Shown one piece after another: positions 36,615 through 47,457 of a stretch of 64,000 bases of DNA (position 1 is its first letter; each line of letters starts with the position of its first letter). The notes beneath the pieces are model-generated. The model was not told the DNA's origin and did not search any database. It was given only the letters and a program-made list of their open reading frames with translations. The position numbers and the translations under genes are program-made. The stretch comes from Porodaedalea pini. Its lineage: Eukaryota; Basidiomycota; Agaricomycetes; Hymenochaetales; Hymenochaetaceae. The stretch is taken from positions 310,001 to 374,000 of the forward strand of contig NBAY01000038.1 of assembly GCA_002794775.1 (NCBI GenBank). Direction: 5' to 3'.

Positions 36615-37990
36615 TGCGAGTTGATGACCTCTTTGTCATCGCCTTCTTCCTCCACATAGTCCTCCACCGTTGTCTTTTGAGTGTCTACGACTTCCTCAAA
36701 GGCCGACTCCTTCATCGCTCCTAGCTCATCGGCGAGGAGGCAACGTTTGCTGGGCGCCATCATCTGCAGCATACGCTGCACGATTGTCTTCCCCTGCAGG
36801 CATGTGTCCTTGAAATGACCAAGCTTGCTGCAGATCCAGCACGCCTGTCGCCGTTGCGCCTCATTCATCGAGACGTCCATTGGCTGGCCAGCCCCTCTGA
36901 AGGTGATGCCAGTCACGTTGCATTTGTTGACATGGGGGGTCATGATTGGACGGCGAGTCGGGGGTGCCTGCTGCTGAGGCTGGCGTGGTGGAAGTGGAAA
37001 TGCGTGACCTCACTGGATTGCACGGATCTGCTGTTCACCCCGATCGATCTCGATGGCCTTCTTCTTCCAGGCGTCATATGTTGTTGGGACCAGCATTGAC
37101 CTTAACACCCCATGGACCACCTTGATGTTCATTGCATGCTTTAGGCAATTGCAGATAATGCTGTCATCCGTCAGTCCTGCTCTCGTGATGACAACGTCGA
37201 GCTTTTGGAAAAACTCGTCAGCAGTGAGGTCCTTCTGAACTTTGGTTTGGAATTTCACTAGCGCTTTTTCCTTTTGGTTCGGGTCATTGAATGAGGCATC
37301 TAGGTGCTCTTGGAACCTCGTCCAGCTGTTGGTGAAGGTCACAATTCCCACTGTCGTCAACTCCTCCACATAGTTTTGGGCCCACGTCGCTGCATTGCCA
37401 CCTTTCAGGTAGGAGAGAGTGACGTAGATCTTGCTCTCGGACGTCGGGTACCGGCTCGGGTTTGCTGAGACAAAGAGGAGGACCTCGCGTTTGAAGTCCA
37501 GGTAGTCATTGCTGCCAGTGAATTCACGTGGCTGGGCGACATCGATGTTGGGGTTCAGGGGATTAGCTGCCGTGACCGGTGCTGGGGCGTTGTTCGCCTG
37601 ATGGGCAAAGGCGTTTGCGATGATGGCCGCGATCTGCTCCATCTGCTGTTGACTGAAACCTCCTGCCAACATTGCGGGTTCAGGCGTAGGTGTCAAAGGT
37701 TCAGGAGGGGTTGGCGGTGACAGATCTCTCCGAGTCTCGCAGTAGGGTCCTGGAGTCGGTGGTAAGTTGACGGTGGACGTTGACGGTGCAGGTGACAACG
37801 GGACGGCTGGGGGCCACCTAGCTCTCCTTCCTTCTTCATTCATCGAATACCAGCTATGCCAGATCTCACTCCACCAGATGTCGTATGTAACGCTGCTGTT
37901 GTTGGTCGTGATGTAACTTGGTCGGTCTGGATCTCAACAGGCTGATGCAGGGAGGGCCCATTGCTGTTCATCAGTGAGATCTATCTTGGC
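36590..37990 (-). pseudogene. C3 gag
   Basis: One frame from the AKIDLTD block to TAG 36590-36592, with TGA at 37010-37012 (Arg of IQRGRAF in C5) and a TGA near 37936 replacing a Trp. The CCHC knuckle is present (CWICSKLGHFKDTC). Overlaps pol by the -1 frameshift region. Confidence 0.88.
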
Positions 37991-38153
37991 AATGGAGGAG
38001 GGACAGGGATCGGTTGCGCATTCGATCCAGGGTTACGCCAACGTTGAACGGGTTCGTTGGCAAAATTGATAATGAGATGGAAGGAGGCGACAGTGATAAC
38101 AATTGACAATGACGTCGACGACTGTACACGTAACGTCACCCACGTCCAAGTTA

Positions 38154-39003
38154 CAGTCATTTTCATAAGTCCTGTGACACGTGCATGTCACATGAAGTGA
38201 GCCGCATCAGAGCCAAAATGTCAAAAAATTAGAATGAATGCCTATTTTCTCTGTAAATTCTGCACAGTACCCGCTCATTAAGTACTCAAAAAAAAAGGCA
38301 TGGTTCTCAGGAGAAGAAATACGTAAAATATGGAGCAATAAATTGACTGTGTAGGCAGGTGGAGATCAAACAAGTGCAGCTGGTCTGTTCTCTCGCCCAT
38401 TTCCACTGAGATTCAAAAATTATGGCTCCCCTACATCTATCTATAAAATTCTTTCCTGTGACTGTAAATTAAGTATATGACTATACCAACATCTCCTGAA
38501 AGTTTGAAGCCAATCCATTCAGTATTCATGGTCCAGCAGCAAGATTTGTGTTCCACTTCAAGCTCTTTCCACCCTCCTTTTCTCACAACAGGTCTTGAAG
38601 AGTAGAACACAAATCTTGCTGCTGGACCATGAATACTGAATGGATTGGCTTCAAACTTTCAGCAGATGTTGGTATAGTCATATACTTAATTTACAGTCAC
38701 AGGAAAGAATTTTATAGATAGATGTAGGGGAGCCATAATTTTTGAATCTCAGTGGAAATGGGTGAGAGAACAGACCAGCTGCACTTGTTTGATCTCCACC
38801 TGCCTACACAGTCAATTTATTGCTCCCTATTTTACATATTTCTTATCCTGAGAACCGTGCCTTTTTTTTTAGTACTTAATGAGCAGGTACTGTGCAGAAT
38901 TCACAGAGAAAATAGGCATTCATTCTAATTCTTCAACACTTTGGCTCTGACACGGCTCACTTCACGTGACATGCACGTGTCGCAGGACTTATGAAAATGG
39001 CTG
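38154..39003. mobile_element. Pal2: palindromic foldback element in the C3 leader
   Basis: Arms 38154-38553 and 38605-39003 around a ~51-bp loop; TA on both sides (38152-38153, 39004-39005). The unoccupied site can be read from sibling copies (CACCTAAC in C5), confirming TA as the target. Same family as Pal1, about 850 bp. Confidence 0.92.
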
Positions 39004-39235
39004 TAAGTGGCTTTTCCACCAAAGGGAGATGCAGAGAGCCAGGGTCGGGAGGAGTCGGTTTGAGGAGTTTATGTAATACATGAACATTCAAAAACGTCCA
39101 GGCAGGGTTGAGGGTTGTCGTTTGGGGGGTTTACACGTCAAGTCCGTCGAGGGGAGCGCTCCTCTAGACTGAGTGAAGGTGAGTCGACAGTGATGACGTA
39201 TGCTGGGGATGAGCCTGGGTGGGGTTCTGCTTTTA

Positions 39236-39670
39236 TGTTAGGTGGGAGTCTGGGAGACGACTCGGACTGGGCAGGCCTCGGCTGACTGTCGTCTGGGACG
39301 TGCTATACTCGAGCGGGGACTCAGGACATGCTGTACTCAGGCTAGGTCGTCGCAGAGGTAAGAGGATTAATACAATATACACTACTACAGGAGGGGGCGT
39401 GGTCTCACCTAGGTCATCATGGAGGTAAGAGGAAAAGCAGAACAAGTGTTCATGCGAGTTCCTCAAACCTTTTATTCACGGCGATTGTGAGACCAGATTA
39501 TCTAAGTACTGTATAGTTTATGTAACTAGAAATGGAACAAATGAAGGTCATGCAAAAGGAGTGTGGGAAATGATTAGAAAGATGATTAAATATAATGAAA
39601 AGGGATGATTAAAAGAAAAGAAATGGTAAAAGGGGAAATAAAAGAAAAGGTGAGAGTTCGAGTCCTAACA
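39236..39670 (-). repeat. C3 5' LTR
   Basis: 435 bp, same length as the partner; self-priming complement AAAAGCAGAAC present just outside it on the minus strand. Confidence 0.9.
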
Positions 39671-41917
39671 CAACTGCCTTCTTGAGCTTGTCCATTGATC
39701 ATTGTTTGAGCTTTCCAAATGAAAAGGGGATGTCCTTTCTGGTGAGTCAGTTCAGATCATATGCCAACTAGGTGAAGTCATTGATAAAGTGCCTAAGGAC
39801 TCCTGTAGTCCCAAGGAATGATTGAACATTGGTAATGTCTTCACAAGGAGGCCAGTTAATGACCTTTTGGACTCGTGCTTCATCTGGGACTCATCCTGAG
39901 TAATTGCAGGTATGGTCAACTATTACTGCTTTAGGCACAGTGAGTACCAACTTTTTCCCAGACAAAGTCACTCCAACTACCTTGAATCTTTGGAGGACTC
40001 TGTTAACATCATTTAGATGTTCCCATATGAATAGACAGATTTCTGAATTTTCAGAGATGGTTTCATATGATCCATCCTGTAGCTTATATCATGTGGCCAG
40101 CCCTTTTATGATACATTGTCAATGTATGGGAACACCACATCTGGGATTTCATCCTTCAGGATGAACGTGATGTCAGCATGCATGATTTGCTAGGAATTTG
40201 TATATCCCATTGGAATTGATGTGAGTTGAAATGCTCCTAGTAACATCTGGAATGTTGTTATGTCCCTATTTTGTATGGTGAGTTTCCTTTGATTGAATGC
40301 TATGAATAAGTCCAAGGTTGTATAGCAGGATCAGCCACTGAAAGACTCAGCAATGTGTTCCATTGGATATGGTACCGATGGATCATGTATTGTGACTGTG
40401 TTTAGTGGTTGAAGATCATGGACTATCCTCAGCAACTTTCTATCCTTCTTTACTATGCAGAACCACCTGGATTGATATGATAAGTTTGATGGTTTGTAAA
40501 CATCAGATATGATTTTGTCTTTGATGATTGTGACAACCCTGTCGAATATCCCCAGTGGGATGAGAATATTTTTCAGTACCCATGGAATATGTTCGATAGT
40601 TGAGATCAGGACCGGCATGAAATAGTCATAGTCAAAAGTGCCTTTCTTCATTTTATCCCAAGTAAATGCCATTTCCTGTGTCTAAATAACCTACCATGCA
40701 AGATCCTTTTCTTCTGGGAGTAAGAACCTGGCCAGGTCTATATTCATTTTGTCACGCTGTTCCTGGGTGAGTCATCTTCCAGGTGAGAACAGTGGAGGAT
40801 GGGTCAGTAATTCTGGAAGGTCCTTCAGAGGATTGGGGTGTGGTGTCCTGGTGATTTGGTATTCTTCCAGGAGTATGGTTGGAACTGGCTTTATACAATC
40901 GGCGACTTTCTTGTATTTGTAGAAGAGCTGAGTCATTTGATGAGTTTGACTTGTTTGAGGAATTAGAGATTTATTATCATATAGGTGATTAATGGAGAAT
41001 AGTCCAATCATGTCGTTTGTTCAGGGTTTGTTGTTTTCCATATTTTGTTTTGATTTTGTGCCCTTCTTTTCTAAGATGGTGATTTCAATAGATTGCTTAT
41101 CAAAAGAAATATGTATTGTAGGCAGTTCTGAGATATCTGCAGTATAGCCTGAGTGTGCCTCCTGTTCGTCTTATTGATCTGGTACTGATTCATCAACTAT
41201 CAAAAATCCTTGTCCTTCTTGGCTGGTTGTTTTCTTCATGTGTGTTCTCAAGTGGGGACCATTATATCTTCATCTGTTACTAGATGGACTAGTTCTAGTA
41301 CTTGGTCATCAATGTCTATGTCCATTAGCCAAGCCTTGCAATGCATGAGAAATGGTCAGCAAAGCAGGATGTCAAACAGCGCTGGGTGTATGACTTGGGC
41401 TTGTACGAGTACTGAGAATCCTCTGAGTCCTATCCTGAATTGTGGTATTAGTCCAAGCAATTGGGTCTCAGATGTGTCTGCTGTTTCAATAGTGATTCAT
41501 TCATTATTCAGTGTCAGAGATCCCAGATGTTTCCATACATCCTGAGAGAGTCCTATAAACAAAGCTCCTGTGTCAAGCAGTCCTTTGACTTCAACCTTTC
41601 CATTCAACCATATGTCAATGACTTGGATTGGGACACTTGCTGGTGTGGTCAGTTCTTTTTCTGGTGATTCAGCTGGTGAGCCTGGTCTGGGTCCCGCTGA
41701 ATACATTGCTGCACCTTCTTTATCATGGCTTATCAGACTTCACTTCACTGTCATCATGTCCTTGCACTTTTGTCTGACCTCTGGCAAGGTTGTCAACAAT
41801 TCTCAACCTGATATTGACACTGTGGAGTCCAAGAATTAGCAAAACACTGCATTGACCATTGTGGGGTCATTGGCTGGTGTGTTGTATTTGAACTGAGGCC
41901 TTTGTACATCTATCATC
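39671..41917 (-). pseudogene. GypB protease and RT
   Basis: Minus strand: retropepsin (KGLLDTGALFIGLS, near 41590), then a linker (IKPVPTILLEEYQITR), RT fingers/palm (AFTWDKMKKGTFDYDY, KKDRKLLRIVHDLQPLN near 40440-40460), and a decayed catalytic region in which YIDN stands where xxDD is expected (near 40110). Several TGA/TAG codons. Joins upstream sequence across C4 at TCATC. Confidence 0.82.
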
Positions 41918-42346
41918 TGTTAGGACTTAAACTTTTCCCTTTTCTTTTAATTTCCCCTTTTACCATTTCTCTTCTTTTAATCGCTCCTTTTTATTATAAT
42001 TAACCATCTTTTCAATCATTTCCCACACTCCCTTGCATCTGACCTTCATTTGTTCTATTACATAAACTATACAGTACTTAGATAATACAGTCTCACAGGC
42101 ATCGCATTTATAAGGAAGAGGAATCGCATCTGAACACTTGTTCTGCTTTTTCTCTTACCTCTATGACAACCTAGGTGAGACTGTGTCCTCTCCTGTATTA
42201 GTATACATTGTATTAATCCTCTTACCTCTGCAACAACCTAGTTTGAGTATAGCATGTCCTGAGTCCCCGCTCGAGTATAGCATATCCCAGACGACAGTCA
42301 GCTGAGGCCTGCCCAGTTTGAGTGCTACCTGAACTCCCGCCTAACA
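41918..42346 (+). repeat. C4 5' LTR
   Basis: 429 bp; self-priming pair GTTCTGCTTTT (42140-42150) and AAAAGCAGAAC (42348-42358). Confidence 0.9.
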
Positions 42347-42741
42347 TAAAAGCAGAACCCTACCCAGGCTCATCCCCAGCATATGTCATTGCTGTCAACT
42401 CACCTTCACTCAGTCTAGAGGAGCACTCCCCTCAACAGATTTGACATGTAAACCCCCTGAATGACAACCCTCAACCCTGTCTGGACATTTTCAGACATTT
42501 GTGTATTACATAATCTTTTCAACCTATCTGTTCCAACCCTGGCTCTCCATATCTCCCTTTGGTGGAGGAACCATTTGACATAGATGTGGGTGACCCAATG
42601 TGTATGGTCGTCAACATCATTGTTGATTGTCATCTCAGTCTCATCCTTTTGACTTGTAGTCAAACTCACCAACAAACCTGTTATTCATCAGCATAATGTT
42701 CACCTGAATGTGCAGCCTATTCCTGTTCCCCTGCTGGCTTA

Positions 42742-44107
42742 GTCAAGATAGATATCACAGAGGAACAACAATGGGCTCTTCCCTCTTCATCGTGGTTTGA
42801 CCACAAACAAGCTTTGTACATCGTAACTGACAATCAAGGCATCACCCATGACATTTGGTGGAGTGACATTAGGAAGGCTTGGTACTCAACTGATGACGGA
42901 GCATGTAGAACTAGGTGGGCTCCTCATACACCATCGTCACCCATGGCATTGACATCTACTGTTACTCTACTGCTGAACCCAGGACCATACTGCAAAACCT
43001 GTAGAGACCCATTGCCACCCACTCCCCCCAAACCCTCAACACCTACACCTGTGCCCACAATGTCATCCGGCTTCAGCCAACAACAGCTGGAACAGATCAC
43101 AGCAATTGTCATGGGTGCCTTCACTCATCAGGTGGCTAATGCCCCAGCTGGCCAAGGTGCCACCCCAACCCCCATTATCGATGTCACCTGGCCATGTGAA
43201 TTCGCTGGCAGTGACAACTACCTTGACTTCAAGTGCAAAGTCCTCCTTTTCATCTCAGCAAACCCAAGCAGGTACCTGATGTTGGCAAGCAAGATCTAAC
43301 TTATGCTCTCATACCTGAAAGGAGGCAATGCATCAACGTGGGCACAAAACTACATTGAGGAGTTCACAACGAATGGCACAGTGAACCTGACAGAGACTTG
43401 GACAAAGTTCCAAGAGCATCTGGATGCATCATTTGATGATCTGAACCATAAGGCAAAGGCTCTAGTGAAGATGCACACACTTGTGCAGAAGGACCTCACT
43501 GCCAATGAATTCTTCCAGAAGTTCGATGTCCTACACACAAAGGCAGGAATGACAGATGTGGCCCACAACTTTGACATCTGTACCCAGCTGCAACAGGCCC
43601 TGAATCTTGAAGTGGTCCAAGGAGTCCTAAGGTTGACACTGGTTCTGACAACGCATGAGGCATAGAAGAAGAAGGCAGTGGAGATTGACTACATCGAGCA
43701 ACAAGTGCATGATATCCAGAAGGGGTGTTTTAACCACCCTCAGCCACCTGCTCCTCCATGCTCCCCATATCAACAAACACGATGGGACTGGTGTGACCTT
43801 TGGCAGTGCTGGCCAACCAATGAACATCTCCATGAATGAGATGAGACAATGAGGAGCATGCTGGCTCTGTGGTAGACAGGGGCACTTCCAAAGGCAGTGC
43901 CCACAGGGCAAAATGATTGTACAGCATATGCTGCAAATGATGGAACTAACGGAGCTTCGCATCTTCACTGATGAGCTTAGCACGATGAAGGAATCATCAT
44001 TTGAGGAAGTCATAGACACTCAAAAGCTGACAGTGGAAGACTACATGGAAGAAGACAATGATGAAGAGGTTATCAACTCGCAGGGTTTTGCAAGTGGTCA
44101 GGTGTAA
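42742..44107 (+). pseudogene. C4 gag
   Basis: VKIDITEE block at 42742, capsid-like region, and CCHC knuckle (CWLCGRQGHFQRQC, about 43860-43900), ending TAA 44105-44107. In-frame TAA at 43297-43299 and TAG near 43663, plus a frame change in between the knuckle and the earlier part. Slippery GGGTTTT kept at 44083-44089. Confidence 0.85.
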
Positions 44108-45123
44108 CTACTGGGACAACTGACTGGGAAGATTCAAGGGTTTTGAATTTGGATTCAGTAAAATATAGTCAACCACCTGTACAATACGTAGATACGAACG
44201 GTGTTGATGACTTTTCCAATTATGAAGCCCTGACCAGTGAGAATGAAGATGATGAATACGAGAAATTGTTCATGAGAGAAACTGGCAGGTGCCAGCTGGA
44301 CCTCCTCCTGACCATCAATCATGAGATAGTGGGTGAAGTGAAAGAGGTGAATGTGCACACACTTGTGGATTTGGGCTGTACCAGGTCGTGCATTGACGCA
44401 GGATTTGTGGCATGATATGGACTGGAGATGAAATGCTACATTTGTCCCCTTGCGGTGCTCAATGCCAACAGCATGCACAATGAGGCTAGCCTGATCAGAG
44501 AATATGTTGACATCAAGCTAACCATCAGACACCATAAGGAAAGGATTGTGCTTGCAGTGATGTCACTCACATTGTTAAACATCTTCCTTGGCTATGACTG
44601 GCTTCGACGACACAACCCTGAGATCAACTGGTCATTGGGTTTGATGGAATTCAACCACTGTCTGACCAAATGCGTGATAAAGAAGAGTGAGGCAGAAGAG
44701 ATAAGGAGGTGCAAGAAGTGCGAATGGACAGGGCATCCTGGCCGCAGTATCTTGATGACTACGCTGACGTCTTCTCACAGAAAGGATTTGAGAAGCTACT
44801 GGAACATCAACTCTGGGACTACATCATTGACTTGAAACCCAACTTCAAACCCAGCAACTGCAAGATCTATCCATTGATGCTGATGGAACAACAGTTGTTG
44901 AAGGACTTCCTTGATGAGAATCTGAAGTCACTGCCGCATACAAAAATCAATATCTCCAATGGTGTCACCCTTCTTTTTCATCAAGAAGGCCAACAAGTCT
45001 CTACATCCAATACAGGACTACCAGAAGCTGAATGAGAGCATGATAAAGAACAAGTACCCTCTCCCCCTCATTGACGAACTTGTCAACAAGGTCAAGAAGG
45101 TGAAGTTCATCACCAAGCTTGAC
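44083..45123 (+). pseudogene. C4 pol, 5' part: protease and start of RT
   Basis: Readable protease (LVDLGCTRSC, with DLG in place of DSG) and linker, then RT to KLD, where C5 is inserted. Contains stops (near 44413) and shifts (near 44700 and 44930). Confidence 0.85.
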
Positions 45124-45536
45124 TGTTAGAACCTGAACTTTCACCTTTTCCTTTATTTTCCCTTTTACCATTTCCTTTATTATATTCGTCCTTTTCATTA
45201 TATTTACCCATCTTACACAATCATTCCCACACTACCTTCATTCGTTCCATTCCCACTCGTTATGTAATGTTAGGTAATATAGTCTCACGGTCGTCGCTAT
45301 ATAAGGTCTCAGGAATCGCATGAACTCCTCGTTCTGTTTTTCCTCTTACCTCCGCGACGACCTAGGTGAGACTCGTCCCCCTTGTATTAGTTTAGACTTG
45401 TATTAATCCTCTTACCTCCGCGACGACCTAGCCTGAGTAAGCGTGTCCCGAGTCTACGCTCGAGTATAGCACGTCCCAGACGACAGTCAGCCGAGGCCTG
45501 CCCAGTCCGAGTCGTCTCCCGGGCTCCCGCCTAACA
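45124..45536 (+). repeat. C5 5' LTR
   Basis: TGTTAGAAC...CGCCTAACA. Contains a 25-bp direct repeat (45341-45365 and 45407-45431); the first copy is followed at once by GTGAG and the second ends CCTAG, so the intervening 66 nt (45366-45431) have the ends of a fungal intron. Confidence 0.95.
45298..45304 (+). promoter_or_regulatory. TATA box of the C5 5' LTR
   Basis: TATATAA, conserved in all GypC LTRs that I compared. It places the expected transcript start near 45331, which is also where the self-priming sequence begins; the ATG at 45320-45322 would then lie upstream of the RNA. Confidence 0.75.
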
Positions 45537-45548
45537 TAAAAACAGAAC
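45331..45548 (+). promoter_or_regulatory. Self-priming pair: RNA 5' end (45331-45341) and primer-binding site (45538-45548)
   Basis: GTTCTGTTTTT at the predicted 5' end of the RNA is the exact complement of AAAAACAGAAC, which begins one base after the LTR. In C2 and C4 both sides carry a G/C pair instead (GTTCTGCTTTT with AAAAGCAGAAC), so the pairing is kept by a compensating change. This matches Tf1, in which the first 11 nt of the mRNA prime reverse transcription. No tRNA-type site is apparent. Confidence 0.8.
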
Positions 45549-46246
45549 CTCACCCAGGCTCATCCCCAGCGTAAGTTGTCGCTGTCGACTCGCCTTCACT
45601 CGGTCTAGAGGAGCACTCCCCTCGACGGACTTGACGTGTAAACCCCCTAAACGACAACCCTCAACCCTGCCCGGACGTTTTCGGACGTTCGTGTATTACG
45701 TAAATATATCAACCGACATTTCCCGACCCTGGCTCTACGAATTAGCCTCTGGTGGAGCACGCACCTAACGTGGACGTGGGTAACAAGACGAGTCCAAACT
45801 TCGACGACAATCTCGTTTGTAATCTCACTCGGATCCTACCGCCTCGTCATCAACTTCGCTGACGAACCCGCTCAACGTTGGCGTAACCCCGGATCGAACA
45901 CGCAACCGATCCCTGTCCCTCCGCCAACGTCAAGATAGATCTCACCGACGAACAGCAACGGGCCCTTCCTGCTTCAGCCCGTTGGGATCCAGACCGACCA
46001 GGCTACGTCGCGACCAATAATAGCGGCGTCACTCACGACATCTGGTGGAGTGAAATCCGGCGCGGCTGGTATTCATCAGACGAACGAGGGAGGAGAGCAA
46101 GGTGGCCCCCAGCCGCTCCGTCGTCACCTGCACCGTCAACGTCTACGGTCAACCTACCACCGACCCCAGGTCCTTACCGCGAAACCAACAGAGACCCCTC
46201 ACCGCCGACTCCTCCAGAACCTTCGACACCCGCACCCGAACCCGCG

Positions 46247-47326
46247 ATGTCAGCAGAAGGTTTCAGCCAACAGCAAATGGCGCAGATCGCGGCCATCGTT
46301 GCGAATGCCTTCGCCCATCAGGCGAACAACGCCCCAGCACCGGTCGCGGCCGCTAACCCCCCGACCCCCAACATAGATGTCGCCCGGCCACGAGAATTCA
46401 CTGGTGGCGACGATTACCTCGACTTCAGACATGAAGTCCTCCTTTTCGTATCCGCAAATCCAAGTCGATATCCTACGTCAGAGAGTAAGATTTATGTAGC
46501 CCTCTCCTACCTGAAGGGTGGTAATGCAGCAACGTGGGCGCAGAACTACGTCGAGGAGTCGACAACGTCGGGGATCGTCACCTTCACCGACAGCTGGGAA
46601 AGATTCCAGGAACGACTCGACGCCTCGTTCGACGACCCGAATCGCAAGGAGAAAGCGCTGAAGGATTTCCGAGATAAGGTTCAGAAGGACCTAACCGCGG
46701 ATGAGTTCTTCCAGAAGTTCGACGTGATAATTAAGCGCGCCGAGTTGAAAGACGACAGCGTCATCTGCGATCGCCTCAAGCGGGCGATGAACATCGAGGT
46801 GGTCCGTGGAGTGCTAAGGTCGACGCCAGTCCCAACGAAATACGAGGATTGGAAGAACAAGGCGATTGAAATAGACCGCGGCGAACAGCAGATTCGCGCT
46901 ATCCAACGAGGACGCGCCTTTCTTCCCCCTCCTCGCCTACCACAACAAGCGCCCCCAGCTCGCCGTCAGGTAGCGGCCCCTCACGTCGACAGACGCGATG
47001 CTACCGGCGTCACCTTTGGAGGCGCTGGTCAACCGATGGACGTCTCGATGAACGAGGCACAACGACGACGTGCGTGCTGGATCTGTGGTGGGCTGGGCCA
47101 CTTTAAAGACAAGTGCCCACAGGCGAAACCGATCATCCAGCGCATGCTGGAACTGATGGCGCCAGGCGAACGTCGTGTCCTCGCCGACGAGCTCGGAGCG
47201 ATGAAGGAGTCGGCCTTCGAGGAAGTCGTAGACACTCGGAGGTCGACGGTGGAGGACTATGTGGAGGAAGAAGGCGATAACGAAGAGGTCGTCGACTCGC
47301 AGGGTTTTGCGAATGGTCAGGCGTAG
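46247..47326 (+). CDS. gag: C5 Gag
   Basis: 359 residues from ATG 46247, the first ATG after the predicted RNA start 916 nt upstream, to TAG 47324-47326. Order: short Gln/Ala-rich N terminus (FSQQQMAQIAAIVANAF), capsid-like region (DYLDFRHEVLLFVSANP; FTDSWERFQERLDASFDDPN, about residues 60-140), basic linker, CCHC zinc knuckle (CWICGGLGHFKDKC; Cys277, Cys280, His285, Cys290), acidic C terminus. Gag forms the virus-like particle and binds element RNA. The same frame is open, without ATG, back to 45887, and its VKIDLTD and DIWWSE blocks recur in the other copies, so a longer form by non-AUG start is possible. Pol is made by -1 frameshifting at residues 352-353. Confidence 0.93.
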   Translation: MSAEGFSQQQMAQIAAIVANAFAHQANNAPAPVAAANPPTPNIDVARPREFTGGDDYLDFRHEVLLFVSANPSRYPTSESKIYVALSYLKGGNAATWAQNYVEESTTSGIVTFTDSWERFQERLDASFDDPNRKEKALKDFRDKVQKDLTADEFFQKFDVIIKRAELKDDSVICDRLKRAMNIEVVRGVLRSTPVPTKYEDWKNKAIEIDRGEQQIRAIQRGRAFLPPPRLPQQAPPARRQVAAPHVDRRDATGVTFGGAGQPMDVSMNEAQRRRACWICGGLGHFKDKCPQAKPIIQRMLELMAPGERRVLADELGAMKESAFEEVVDTRRSTVEDYVEEEGDNEEVVDSQGFANGQA

Positions 47327-47344
47327 CCATCGGGGCGACTGACC
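47302..47344 (+). promoter_or_regulatory. Programmed -1 frameshift cassette between gag and pol
   Basis: In the gag frame the bases read G GGT TTT (47302-47308), a canonical X XXY YYZ heptamer. After a 6-nt spacer, GGTCAG (47315-47320) pairs with CTGACC (47339-47344), with a possible inner GCC/GGC pairing and the gag stop in the loop. A -1 shift enters GGG TTT TGC GAA, the frame that is open through all of pol. The cassette is kept in C1, C2, C3 and C4 (CTGACT in C4 still pairs by G-U). Confidence 0.85.
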
Positions 47345-47457
47345 GAGAAGAACAAGAGACTTCGAATCCGGATCCGCTAAAATATAACCAACCGTTTGTA
47401 CAATACGTAGATGCGAACAACGTCGATGGTTTTCCCGATTACGAAGTCTCCACCGGT

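Larger units (their letters stand above)
32529..39670 (-). mobile_element. GypC copy C3 (minus strand), inserted in GypB pol
   Basis: 435-bp LTRs at 32529-32963 and 39236-39670; target duplication CAACT (32524-32528, 39671-39675). Contains gag, pol and the palindromic element Pal2 in its 5' leader. Removing it restores the GypB RT/RNase H frame. Confidence 0.94.

Noticed and set aside
45320..46000. Gag start by splicing the LTR ATG (45320) to the gag frame near VKID
   Set aside because: An acceptor TAG is present before this point in C2 and C4 but not in C5, C1 or C3, and the LTR ATG lies upstream of the predicted RNA start.
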